Source of the DNA: Pseudoalteromonas lipolytica
GTDB lineage: Bacteria; Pseudomonadota; Gammaproteobacteria; Enterobacterales; Alteromonadaceae
NCBI RefSeq assembly: GCF_001306915.1
Contig: NZ_LJTC01000002.1
Coordinates: forward strand, 196,108-260,107
Length of the DNA stretch: 64,000 nucleotides
Direction of reading: 5' to 3'
The notes under the pieces were generated by a model. The model was given only the letters and a program-made list of their open reading frames with translations, did no database searches and had not been told where the DNA came from. Position numbers and translations under genes: made by a program. Positions 46,867 to 56,379 of this stretch are shown here, piece by piece (position 1 is the stretch's first letter; every line of letters begins with the position of its first letter).

Positions 46867-47355
46867 ATGTCAGAGTCATTAAAGCATGCTCAATGGGCAA
46901 AATCTGTTGAGCGTAAACACCGCCAAAGCAAAGTTAAAAAAGCCAAAAAATCACCTCTTCCTATCTGCGCCGCGCTTGCTTGTGTGCTATTGAGTGCTGG
47001 GTTTTATTATGCGAGTTATGAAAAACCGAAAGAGTATCCACCGTTATCTGCAGCTGCGAAACAGCGTATCTCGCAATTTTTTGCCAAACAGTTTTTACTG
47101 GGGCAATGGCGCTTAAATAAAATTAACTACTCATCTGATGCAATTCAGGTGTATGTGCAAACGCCAAGCAAAATTGCTCTAGAAGGTGAAGCTTTGAGTC
47201 AATATTTACATTACGCTTTATGCCCTGTGGCTAGCAAACGCATTTGGCAAGATATCAAAACAAGGGAATTATCAGTGTATGTGTTTAGCCATTCGATTCG
47301 AAAAGGTGATCGAACAGTATGTAATTTAGAAAGCGATGAACGCCAAATCAATTGA
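46867..47355 (+). CDS. Unknown single-pass membrane protein beside the two-component system
   Basis: A 162-residue protein with a very basic cytoplasmic N-terminus (KSVERKHRQSKVKKAKKS), one membrane helix (about 31-50) and a periplasmic domain of about 110 residues with two cysteines (LCPVA and TVCNL) that may pair. It starts 66 nt after the kinase gene. Its last eight bases overlap the end of the convergent regulator gene inside a palindrome, so both proteins end in DERQIN. Function unknown; position suggests an accessory to the kinase or one of its targets. Confidence 0.7.
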   Translation: MSESLKHAQWAKSVERKHRQSKVKKAKKSPLPICAALACVLLSAGFYYASYEKPKEYPPLSAAAKQRISQFFAKQFLLGQWRLNKINYSSDAIQVYVQTPSKIALEGEALSQYLHYALCPVASKRIWQDIKTRELSVYVFSHSIRKGDRTVCNLESDERQIN

Positions 47356-47368
47356 TTTGACGTTCATC
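47335..47368. repeat. 34-bp palindrome covering two convergent stop codons
   Basis: GATGAACGCCAAATCAA (47335-47351) is followed directly by its reverse complement with one mismatch. The centre TCAATTGA holds both stop codons. It could act as a bidirectional hairpin, though without T-runs. Confidence 0.9.
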
Positions 47369-48040
47369 ATAGCGATAGCCAGCACCATAAACGGAAGCGA
47401 CTATCTTAGGAGAGAAATCTAAACTCTTAAGCTTTTTGCGAATATTTTTAATATGGCTGTCGATTACCCGATCGGTAATATCAAAGTTGTTTGGTTGGAT
47501 ATGGTCAAGTATCTGCTGCCTAGAAAAAACACGCTTTGGGGCTTTGTACAAAAGTTTAAATACGTCAAATTCCACTTTTGTTAAACCTAAAGAGACACCT
47601 TTAATTTCAACTTCAAGCGCATCTTCTTTTAAGCAAATTGCATCAGTCGCTTGCACTACTACATCGGTACTAGGTGCTGACGCACAACGCCTTAGAATAG
47701 CTTTAACACGCATCACCAGCTCTGCGCCGCTAAAAGGTTTACAAACATAGTCATCGGCACCATGTTCTAGCCCTTTTAGCCTATCAGCCTCTTCAACTTT
47801 AGCAGTTACCATAATAATAGGTACCATAGAAAAAGCGCGGATCTGCTTCATGCACTCCACGCCATCTAAATTAGGTAACATTACATCTAAAATTATCGCA
47901 TCTGGATTATTTTCTTTAACCCACGACACCACAGCACTGCCATTAGTGATGTGGTGAGTGGTAAAGCCAGATGCATTGAAGAACAACAGCACTTGTTCTG
48001 CAATATCTAAGTCGTCTTCAACGACTAATATCTGCGGCAT
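47348..48040 (-). CDS. BaeR-like response regulator (OmpR family)
   Basis: A 230-residue regulator. The receiver domain has EDD at 8-10, the phosphorylated Asp52 in PDAIILDVMLPNLDG, and the conserved Lys in DDYVCKPF. MVTAKVEEADRLKGLEHGAD matches BaeR ([20 protein letters not shown]). The C-terminal winged helix (about 130-225) has LTKVEFDVFKLLYKAP and VTDR-type TDRVIDSHIKNIRKKL. The pairing kinase is most likely the BaeS-like protein at 44758-46800. It is cotranscribed with a 70-residue ORF 12 nt upstream. Confidence 0.92.
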   Translation of the reverse strand: MPQILVVEDDLDIAEQVLLFFNASGFTTHHITNGSAVVSWVKENNPDAIILDVMLPNLDGVECMKQIRAFSMVPIIMVTAKVEEADRLKGLEHGADDYVCKPFSGAELVMRVKAILRRCASAPSTDVVVQATDAICLKEDALEVEIKGVSLGLTKVEFDVFKLLYKAPKRVFSRQQILDHIQPNNFDITDRVIDSHIKNIRKKLKSLDFSPKIVASVYGAGYRYDERQIN

Positions 48041-48052
48041 TTCTATTTCCGT

Positions 48053-48265
48053 TTATATTTTTTTTATTGTTCTAAGTTGTTGCTTCACCATCGCTTTAAG
48101 CGTATCTGATAAGGTTTCATCTAATAAAACCATAGTCAGAATATCGTGCAGATCTTCACTATTCATAACCTCATTGAGTAAATCATTTTCAGATTTCGAA
48201 TTTGGCTGAAAAAAGCTTAACTGCTCGTCATTTGTGTGTTCGCAAAACATTTTCTTTTTATCCAT
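48053..48265 (-). CDS. Small acidic ORF upstream of the BaeR-like gene
   Basis: A 70-residue ORF (begins MDKKKMFCEHTND, ends RTIKKI) ending 12 nt before the regulator start, in the same direction. Helical, no membrane segment. There is no clear ribosome site, and no family is recognised. It is supported mostly by its position between the candidate regulator-binding repeats and the regulator gene. Confidence 0.45.
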   Translation of the reverse strand: MDKKKMFCEHTNDEQLSFFQPNSKSENDLLNEVMNSEDLHDILTMVLLDETLSDTLKAMVKQQLRTIKKI

Positions 48266-48323
48266 GTTGTTAGCATCAAATATTAAGATGGGCTTCTGCC
48301 TCTACTAAAGATTAAAACGCAAC

Positions 48324-48343
48324 AATATGGAGCAAATATGGAG
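48324..48343. promoter_or_regulatory. Direct repeat, candidate response-regulator binding site
   Basis: AATATGGAG occurs twice, 11 bp apart (48324 and 48335), one helical turn as expected for an OmpR-family dimer. It lies 59 bp before the 70-codon ORF and regulator operon. The reverse complement of the first copy (with its flanking CA) also occurs upstream of the kinase gene. Confidence 0.5.
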
Positions 48344-48476
48344 TTAGTACGAAATAATGAATTTTTTCTGTTCAACAGTTAGATTCATTCCTAGATTTTA
48401 GGTAATAAGCGCTATTTTTTCATTATTTTTCTAAAACTAGGTTAAATTTTCGTATCAATAAAATGATAGGCAATAA

Positions 48477-48502
48477 AAAAGCAAGCTCGGTAGCTTGCTT
48501 TT
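48477..48502 (-). terminator. Intrinsic terminator after gltD
   Basis: AAAAGCAAGCT/AGCTTGCTTTT stem with a 4-nt loop, followed by TTATTGCC on the minus strand; 26 nt past the gltD stop. Confidence 0.85.
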
Positions 48503-48527
48503 AAAAGTGTTGAATGGCGCCTTAGAA

Positions 48528-49952
<1,425 letters not shown>

Positions 49953-52900
49953 TTACTGAGCCTGAACACGAAGCTCTGCGCTACTGCGCGCTCGGTGCCC
50001 GAGTAAACTTTTTACATCACTAGACTTTGGCTTAACTAATTTAAACATTGGCATGTATAAATCGAAGTTAGCTAAAATCTGCTCAGCGCGGTTTGAGCCG
50101 GTAAGCTCTAAATGCTCAGCAATGAGGCCGCGTAAATGTTCTTGGTGTGACGCCAACCCTTCAAGGGTAACAATTTCAACAAGCTCAGGGTTAATGCGTT
50201 TTTCAAAGTCGTTGCCTTCATCAAGAATATACGCAAATCCCCCTGTCATACCTGCACCAAAGTTAATACCTACTTTGCCAAGTACGCAAACCACACCACC
50301 TGTCATGTATTCACAGCCGTTGTCACCAACACCTTCTACAACCGCTTGTACGCCCGAGTTACGCACTGCAAAACGCTCACCGGCACAGCCTGCAGCAAAT
50401 AACTTACCGCCTGTTGCACCATATAAACAGGTATTACCGGCAATGGTCGCTTTGTGACTTTCAAAAGATGAACCCAGCGGCGGGCGAATTACTAGCTTAC
50501 CGCCAGCCATACCTTTACCAACATAGTCATTGGCATCACCAACCAGTGTCATTTCAAGGCCACCCGCATTCCATACACCAAATGATTGACCCGCTGTACC
50601 ATGAAGCTCAACAGAGACAGGATCAGCAGCCATACCTTGGTTACCGTGTTTAGAAGCGATATAGCCAGATAACATAGCGCCCACTGAACGGTCTGTATTG
50701 CAAATACGGTTAACCAGTGAGATACCTGATTTTTCATCAATTGCTTGTTTAGCTTTTTCAAGCAAGGTTTCATTTAGCTGACCTAAGTAGTGAGAGCTAT
50801 TTGGCGCACTACAATACAGTGTTTCACCCGTTGGGTTGTTAGGCACAGCAATCACAGACGACAGATCGACTTTCTTTTGTTTCTCTGTGTTGCCTTCGAT
50901 TGCTTCAAGTAAGTCCAAACGACCAATTAAATCTGTTAAACGAGTTACACCTAAACTTGCCATAATTTGGCGAGCTTCTTCGGCTATAAACTTAAAATAG
51001 TTCATCGCCATTTCTGGTAGGCCATGATAATGCTTTTGGCGCAGCGTATCGTCTTGCGTTGCAACACCGGTCGCACAGTTGTTTAAGTGACAAATACGTA
51101 AGTATTTACAACCTAGTGCCACCATAGGGCCAGTACCAAAGCCAAAGCTTTCAGCACCTAAAATAGCCGCCTTAATGATATCTAGACCCGTTTTAAGACC
51201 ACCATCTGTTTGCAAACGAATACGGTGACGTAAACCATTTTCTACCAGCGCTTGCTGGGTTTCAGCAAGACCAAGCTCCCAAGGGCTACCTGCATACTTA
51301 ACAGAGGTAAGCGGGCTTGCACCTGTGCCACCGTCATAACCAGCAATGGTAATTAAATCTGCATAGGCTTTAGCTACGCCAGTTGCGATAGTACCTACAC
51401 CCGGCTCAGAAACGAGTTTCACCGAGATCAGTGCATCTGGGTTTACTTGTTTTAAATCGAAAATAAGCTGGGCTAAATCTTCTATCGAGTAAATATCGTG
51501 ATGCGGCGGAGGCGAAATCAAGGTCACACCTGGCACTGAGTAACGTAATTTTGCAATATACGGCGTTACTTTTTCACCCGGTAATTGACCACCCTCACCT
51601 GGTTTTGCACCTTGCGCCACTTTAATCTGAATGACATCAGCGCTACGTAAGTAATGTGGTGTAACACCAAAACGGCCCGAAGCAACTTGCTTAATACGTG
51701 AGTTTTTCTCTGTACCGTAGCGAAGCTTGTCTTCACCACCTTCACCAGAGTTTGAACAACCCCCTAAGCGGTTCATTGCAATCGCGAGTGCTTCATGTGC
51801 TTCTGGCGATAATGCACCAATACTCATTGCTGCTGAGTCAAAACGTTTGTAAAGCTCAGTTGCTGGCTCTACGTCATCAACACTCACACCGCTATCAGGA
51901 ATTTTCACCGCCAACATGTCACGTAAATTGGTGATCGGACGGTTATTTACTAAATCAGCATAAGCCAAGTAGTCTTTATAATCCCCAGAGCGCACTGCCT
52001 TTTGCAGTGTTTGAATAACATCTGGGTTATAAGCATGGTACTCACCACCGTGAACATATTTTAGTAAGCCACCATGACTTAATAACTTACGTTTACTAAA
52101 TGCCAGCTTATGAAGTTTACGTTGGTCATCATCAAAATCAGTAAAACACGCCCCTTTGATACGACTAGCTACACCGTTAAAACAGGTTTCTACAACCGCA
52201 TCTGATAAACCAACTGCCTCAAATAACATCGAGCAGCGGTACGAAGCGACAGTACTGATCCCCATTTTCGACATGATTTTATACAGACCCTTGTTGATCG
52301 CATTACGATAAGCAAGCGTTACTTCGCAATAGCTCTTGTTTAAAATCTTTTTGTCACTCATTGCAACTAATGATTCATATGCAAGGTACGGATAAATTGC
52401 CGTTGCACCAAAACCAAGTAATACCGCAAACTGATGCGCATCACGGACACTACCCGATTCGATGATGATATTAGATTCACAACGTAAGTTATTATCGACT
52501 AAACGCCTTTGAATTGAACCAACCGCCATCGCAGCCGGGATCGGCAAATGCGTTTCGCTAAAGTTACGATCACTTAAAATAAGCATGACACAGCCTGACG
52601 CTGCTTTTTCTTGTGCTTCATCACAAATACGTGTGATTGCGTTTTCTAAGCCTTCTTCTAGTGTGTAAGTGATATCAATTTTACAGTAACTGTAATGCTC
52701 ATCGTCAGCATTGATCAGCTGTTGCATATCAGCGTACATCAAAATCGGCGTATCAAACTGTAATCGCTTAGCGTGGCCGGTTGTTTCGTTAAATACGTTT
52801 TGCTCACTACCAATACAGGTTGCCAGTGACATAACGTGATTTTCACGAAGTGGGTCAATTGGTGGATTGGTTACTTGCGCAAATTTTTGTCGGAAGTAAT

Positions 52901-54410
52901 CAAACAGTGAGCGATGGCCTTCTGACAGAACCGCAAATGGCGTGTCATCACCCATTGAACCTGTTGCTTCTTGACCATTTTCACCCATTACACGAATCAC
53001 GCTATCAAGTTCTTCGTTGGTGTAGCCAAACATTTTTTGATACTTAAGCAGTGTTTCGTCATCAAAAGAACGGTTACCCGCATCTTTTTCAGATAACTGT
53101 TCAAATGGCGTTAAACGCTTAACGTTTGCTTCAAGCCATGCTTTATATGGATGGCGTGACTTAAGATCTTGGTCAATCTCATCTGAATGCCAAATTTTAC
53201 CTTGATGAGTATCAATTACTAATAACTCACCAGGGCCAACACGGCCTTTCTCAACCACTTCGTCTGGCGCGTAGTCCCAAATACCTACTTCTGAGGCAAG
53301 GGTAATAAAACCATCTTGGGTAATTACATAACGCGCTGGGCGTAAACCGTTACGGTCAAGGTTACAAGCAGCAAAACGACCGTCAGACATGACAATACCA
53401 GCTGGGCCATCCCATGGTTCCATATGCATTGAGTTAAAGTCGTAGAATGCACGTAGGTCTTCATCCATAGCACGGTTTTTTTGCCATGCTGGCGGCACAA
53501 GCATACGCATTGCACGAAATAAATCCATGCCACCCGCTAAGAACAACTCAAGCATATTATCTAAACTTGAAGAGTCTGAGCCGCTTTCGTTCACGAAAGG
53601 CGCTGCTGATTGCAAATCAGGAATAAGTGGTGAGGCAAACTTGTATGCACGAGCACGGGCCCACTGGCGGTTACCTTGAATCGTATTGATTTCACCATTA
53701 TGCGCTAAATAGCGGAATGGTTGCGCCAGTGGCCAACGAGGTTGTGTATTAGTAGAGAAACGTTGGTGAAATACACAAATCGCACTGGTCATGCGAATGT
53801 CAGCTAGGTCTAAATAAAAGTTAGGTAAGTCTACAGGCATCATTAAGCCTTTATAGACAGTAACTAAACCAGATAAGCTGGCAATATAAAAATGTTCATC
53901 GTTTTCGAGACGCTTTTCAGCACGACGACGCGCTACATACAAGCGACGTTCTAAATCTTTTGGACGCCAGCCTTCTGGTGCGCTTACAAAAATTTGTTCA
54001 AAGCCGGGTAGTTGTTTTTTTGCAATTGGCCCTAAACATGATGCATCGGTAGGTACTACGCGCCAGCCTTGAATGCTCAAGGTTTCTTTTTCGAGTTCTT
54101 CACTCAACACATCTTTAGCTGTTTGCGCAAGTACAGGATCGGCATTTAAAAATACCATGCCAACGGCGTAGTTCTTTCCTAAATGCCAATCATGTTCGCT
54201 GGCAATAGCACGAAAGAAGCTATCAGGTTTTTGCATTAATAAACCACAGCCATCACCTGTTTTACCATCAGCAGAAATACCCCCACGGTGTTCCATGCGA
54301 TCTAAGCCAGTGATTGCTGTTCGAATCAAGCGGTGACTCGCCTGACCATTGACCTGGGCTATTAAGCCAAAGCCACAATTATCTTTTTCTAATTTTGAGT
54401 CGTATAACAT
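49953..54410 (-). CDS. gltB: Glutamate synthase (NADPH) large subunit
   Basis: A 1485-residue enzyme that makes two glutamate from glutamine and 2-oxoglutarate. The N-terminal propeptide of 11 residues precedes Cys12 (DNCGFGLIAQV), the amidotransferase nucleophile after cleavage. The FMN-binding barrel (about 850-1200) has KPGEGGQLPGEKV and AGYDGGTGASPLTS; CKYLRICHLNNCATGVATQ carries the 3Fe-4S cysteines. The C-terminal beta-helix has the repeated G-x-x-x-G strands (GGLEMTLVGDANDYVGKGMA). RBS GGGAGGGG lies before the ATG. The upstream DNA has candidate ArgR boxes. Confidence 0.98.
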   Translation of the reverse strand: MLYDSKLEKDNCGFGLIAQVNGQASHRLIRTAITGLDRMEHRGGISADGKTGDGCGLLMQKPDSFFRAIASEHDWHLGKNYAVGMVFLNADPVLAQTAKDVLSEELEKETLSIQGWRVVPTDASCLGPIAKKQLPGFEQIFVSAPEGWRPKDLERRLYVARRRAEKRLENDEHFYIASLSGLVTVYKGLMMPVDLPNFYLDLADIRMTSAICVFHQRFSTNTQPRWPLAQPFRYLAHNGEINTIQGNRQWARARAYKFASPLIPDLQSAAPFVNESGSDSSSLDNMLELFLAGGMDLFRAMRMLVPPAWQKNRAMDEDLRAFYDFNSMHMEPWDGPAGIVMSDGRFAACNLDRNGLRPARYVITQDGFITLASEVGIWDYAPDEVVEKGRVGPGELLVIDTHQGKIWHSDEIDQDLKSRHPYKAWLEANVKRLTPFEQLSEKDAGNRSFDDETLLKYQKMFGYTNEELDSVIRVMGENGQEATGSMGDDTPFAVLSEGHRSLFDYFRQKFAQVTNPPIDPLRENHVMSLATCIGSEQNVFNETTGHAKRLQFDTPILMYADMQQLINADDEHYSYCKIDITYTLEEGLENAITRICDEAQEKAASGCVMLILSDRNFSETHLPIPAAMAVGSIQRRLVDNNLRCESNIIIESGSVRDAHQFAVLLGFGATAIYPYLAYESLVAMSDKKILNKSYCEVTLAYRNAINKGLYKIMSKMGISTVASYRCSMLFEAVGLSDAVVETCFNGVASRIKGACFTDFDDDQRKLHKLAFSKRKLLSHGGLLKYVHGGEYHAYNPDVIQTLQKAVRSGDYKDYLAYADLVNNRPITNLRDMLAVKIPDSGVSVDDVEPATELYKRFDSAAMSIGALSPEAHEALAIAMNRLGGCSNSGEGGEDKLRYGTEKNSRIKQVASGRFGVTPHYLRSADVIQIKVAQGAKPGEGGQLPGEKVTPYIAKLRYSVPGVTLISPPPHHDIYSIEDLAQLIFDLKQVNPDALISVKLVSEPGVGTIATGVAKAYADLITIAGYDGGTGASPLTSVKYAGSPWELGLAETQQALVENGLRHRIRLQTDGGLKTGLDIIKAAILGAESFGFGTGPMVALGCKYLRICHLNNCATGVATQDDTLRQKHYHGLPEMAMNYFKFIAEEARQIMASLGVTRLTDLIGRLDLLEAIEGNTEKQKKVDLSSVIAVPNNPTGETLYCSAPNSSHYLGQLNETLLEKAKQAIDEKSGISLVNRICNTDRSVGAMLSGYIASKHGNQGMAADPVSVELHGTAGQSFGVWNAGGLEMTLVGDANDYVGKGMAGGKLVIRPPLGSSFESHKATIAGNTCLYGATGGKLFAAGCAGERFAVRNSGVQAVVEGVGDNGCEYMTGGVVCVLGKVGINFGAGMTGGFAYILDEGNDFEKRINPELVEIVTLEGLASHQEHLRGLIAEHLELTGSNRAEQILANFDLYMPMFKLVKPKSSDVKSLLGHRARSSAELRVQAQ

Positions 54411-54510
54411 AGACCCCTCCCCTTGCTACAACGACTAGCGGTTCAGTCTTTTGTGACAGTGCTAGCAGACGAACAAAACTATCGCCAAATACCTCATGAG
54501 TCAATAGAGT

Positions 54511-54549
54511 TTTGAATACATATTCATATTCATGAATATTTCTCACTTA
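54511..54549. promoter_or_regulatory. Tandem ArgR-box-like sites upstream of gltB
   Basis: Box 1 (54511-54528) contains TGAATACATATTCA, a near-perfect ARG-box core. Three bp later box 2 (54532-54549, ATGAATATTTCTCACTTA) matches one half well. Two 18-bp boxes with a 3-bp gap is the standard ArgR layout, and ArgR controls gltBD in E. coli and Pseudomonas. Confidence 0.55.
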
Positions 54550-54667
54550 AGGTACTTTTTAAATTCTATGCTATTTTTTTACATTTAGTCGTATTTTACC
54601 CGTTATTTTTTTATGACACTGGTGTCAAATTTAACAACTTGTAAAAAAACAATCTAAAACCCACCGC

Positions 54668-54683
54668 TTTACGTTAACGTAAA
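54668..54683. promoter_or_regulatory. Perfect 16-bp palindrome TTTACGTTAACGTAAA
   Basis: A perfect inverted repeat 258 bp upstream of gltB. It resembles, from memory, operators of the MerR-type regulator LiuR of branched-chain amino acid use in gammaproteobacteria. The identity of the regulator is uncertain. Confidence 0.5.
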
Positions 54684-54870
54684 CTGCGCTTTATTTTGAA
54701 TAATTATTCAAACTATGAATATCAATGCAGTTTTTTACGGGGTCTCGCCTAGCCTAACTGCATCATTATTTACTCTTGGCTTTAGCATAGTTACAAACTA
54801 CGTATCTGAGCAGACTACCTTAGTCGCAATGACTGAGTTCTTTACCCTTGCGTCAACAATCAGCAATTTA

Positions 54871-54909
54871 AAAGTGTCCGCAGCGGACACTTTTTCTGTC
54901 CGCGGACAG
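54871..54909. promoter_or_regulatory. Two TGTCCGC palindromes, candidate activator sites
   Basis: Palindrome 1 (54871-54893) is AAAGTGTCCGC/GCGGACACTTT around one base. Palindrome 2 (54896-54909) is CTGTCCGCGGACAG. They share the core TGTCCGC and its complement and lie 54-92 bp before the sigma-54-like -24 element, the right distance for an NtrC-type activator. Palindrome 1 could instead be a terminator, because TT follows the stem. Confidence 0.6.
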
Positions 54910-54962
54910 ACATTAACTCACTGTTAAAACATAAAATAATTAAAAATCAATAAATTAAAAAC

Positions 54963-54978
54963 TGGCACGCTACTGGTA
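54963..54978 (+). promoter_or_regulatory. Sigma-54-like -24/-12 promoter of the exporter operon
   Basis: TGGCACG, 4 nt (CTAC), TGGTA. The -24 half matches the sigma-54 consensus (TGGCACG-N4-TTGC) perfectly; the -12 half differs at two bases, including the usual C. The start would be near 54988, 25 nt before the first ORF. Confidence 0.6.
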
Positions 54979-55012
54979 TAGATAAGACATCAGCGAAATT
55001 GAGGATTTCAAA

Positions 55013-55105
55013 ATGTTCACTATCAGTTTGTTTATGGCTTCTCCACTTACCATGCTTGCCGTTGGCTTCATGATTGTGTGTTTTGAGAATCGTAAGGAGT
55101 TATGA
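55013..55105 (+). CDS. 30-residue membrane peptide at the head of the exporter operon
   Basis: A 30-codon ORF (begins MFTISLFMASPL, ends ENRKEL) with one hydrophobic helix and a charged end. GAGGA lies 7 nt before the ATG, a good ribosome site, and its TGA overlaps the ATG of the adaptor gene (ATGATG). It may be a small transporter-associated protein or a coupling leader. No family recognised. Confidence 0.55.
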   Translation: MFTISLFMASPLTMLAVGFMIVCFENRKEL

Positions 55106-56358
55106 TGATTAAGGATACCAGTGCCCAAGATATTACAGTGGCCAAGAAAAACACCATTAAAAAGCCACTTATACTAGCAGCAGGTGTAATACTTGTTGGT
55201 GCACTCGGCTTTCAAGCATTGTTTGCCAGTAACGATGGCAGCATCTCGGTTGATGCAGCAAGCCTACAAATTAGTGAAGTAAGCCAAAAGACACTCACCA
55301 GAGATGTAGCAGCAAGCGGTAAAATCGTTGCAGCTAATGCGCCAAAGGTTTACAGCCCTGAACGCGGCTTTGTCGATTTAAAAGTTAAAGCCGGTGACAG
55401 CGTTGAAGTAAATGAAGTGATCGCAATCGTAACCAGCCCTGAGCTAACCAACGAGCTAAAACAACAACAATCAGTATTAGCGAGATTAGAAGGCGAGTTA
55501 CAGCGCAAGCAACTTGAAGCGCGTAGACAAAAACTAAGCCTGACTAAAGCGCTCGATTTAGCGCAAGTTGAACTCAATGCTGCAGATAGAGAAAACCGCC
55601 GAGCTAAAATCTCAATCGAAAAACATTTAATTAGCCAAATAGATTTAGAAAAAGCCGTTGATGACTTAGCCCGTGCCAAGCTGTCTTATAAGCACGCCGA
55701 GCAAGAAGTCAGCTTAGCTAAAGATACCCTCGCATTTGAGCTAAAAGCAGCAGAGCGTGATCTTGCACGTCAGCAACTAATTGTTGATGACTTACTCAGA
55801 CAAGTAAATGAACTTACTATCACTGCCAGTGTAAGCGGCATTGTGGGTAACTTATTAGTGCAACAAAAAGAAGCGGTCACACAAAGCCAACCACTAATGA
55901 CATTGGTCGATTTAAGTAACTTTGAAGCAGAACTGCAAGTACCAGAAAGCTACGCCAATGAGCTGGGTCTTGGTATGCAAGTTGAGCTTACTTTAGGTGC
56001 TCGTCATGTCACAGGCACGCTATCGGCTATTTCGCCTGAGGTGAATAACCGCGAGGTCACAACCCGCGTACGCTTTGACAATGAGATTTCTGGCATCCGC
56101 CAAAACCAACGCTTAACCGCACGTATTTTATTAGAGAATCGCGACGATGTATTACAAGTAAAACGCGGCGCATTCTTACAACAAGGTGGCACCTATGCCT
56201 ATAAGGTTGACGGTGACATGGCTTATTTAATCGATATTAAAACCGGTGCAAGCAGTATCAATGCTGTAGAGATAATTGAAGGCGTAGAGCCTGGCGATAA
56301 GTTAATTATCTCAAACTACGATCGCTTTAAAAAAGCATCCACACTGGTTTTACGCTAA
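55105..56358 (+). CDS. MacA-like periplasmic adaptor of an ABC exporter
   Basis: A 417-residue membrane fusion protein. A basic N-terminus and one membrane helix (about 20-38) precede the lipoyl half (KVYSPERGFVDLKVKAGDSVE) and a long alpha-hairpin (about 115-230, rich in Leu/Ala/Lys heptads). The second lipoyl half is VSGIVGNLLVQQKEAVTQSQ, followed by a beta-barrel and a C-terminal domain. It would link the ABC pump encoded next to an outer-membrane TolC. ATG 55105 has AAGGAG 5 nt upstream; ATG 55102 is in frame but too close. Confidence 0.88.
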   Translation: MIKDTSAQDITVAKKNTIKKPLILAAGVILVGALGFQALFASNDGSISVDAASLQISEVSQKTLTRDVAASGKIVAANAPKVYSPERGFVDLKVKAGDSVEVNEVIAIVTSPELTNELKQQQSVLARLEGELQRKQLEARRQKLSLTKALDLAQVELNAADRENRRAKISIEKHLISQIDLEKAVDDLARAKLSYKHAEQEVSLAKDTLAFELKAAERDLARQQLIVDDLLRQVNELTITASVSGIVGNLLVQQKEAVTQSQPLMTLVDLSNFEAELQVPESYANELGLGMQVELTLGARHVTGTLSAISPEVNNREVTTRVRFDNEISGIRQNQRLTARILLENRDDVLQVKRGAFLQQGGTYAYKVDGDMAYLIDIKTGASSINAVEIIEGVEPGDKLIISNYDRFKKASTLVLR

Positions 56359-56379
56359 CAAATAAAAGGAATAATCAAC

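Larger units (their letters stand above)
54411..54870. promoter_or_regulatory. Gene-poor region between gltB and the exporter operon
   Basis: 460 AT-rich bases. Next to gltB are candidate ArgR boxes (54511-54549) and a 16-bp palindrome (54668-54683), listed separately. A 70-codon open frame at 54715-54927 lacks a ribosome site and runs into the hairpins at 54871-54909, so I do not call it. Promoters for gltB must lie here. Confidence 0.5.

Noticed and set aside
54715..54927. 70-codon open frame before the exporter operon
   Set aside because: No ribosome site, unusual composition, and it runs through the palindromes that look regulatory.
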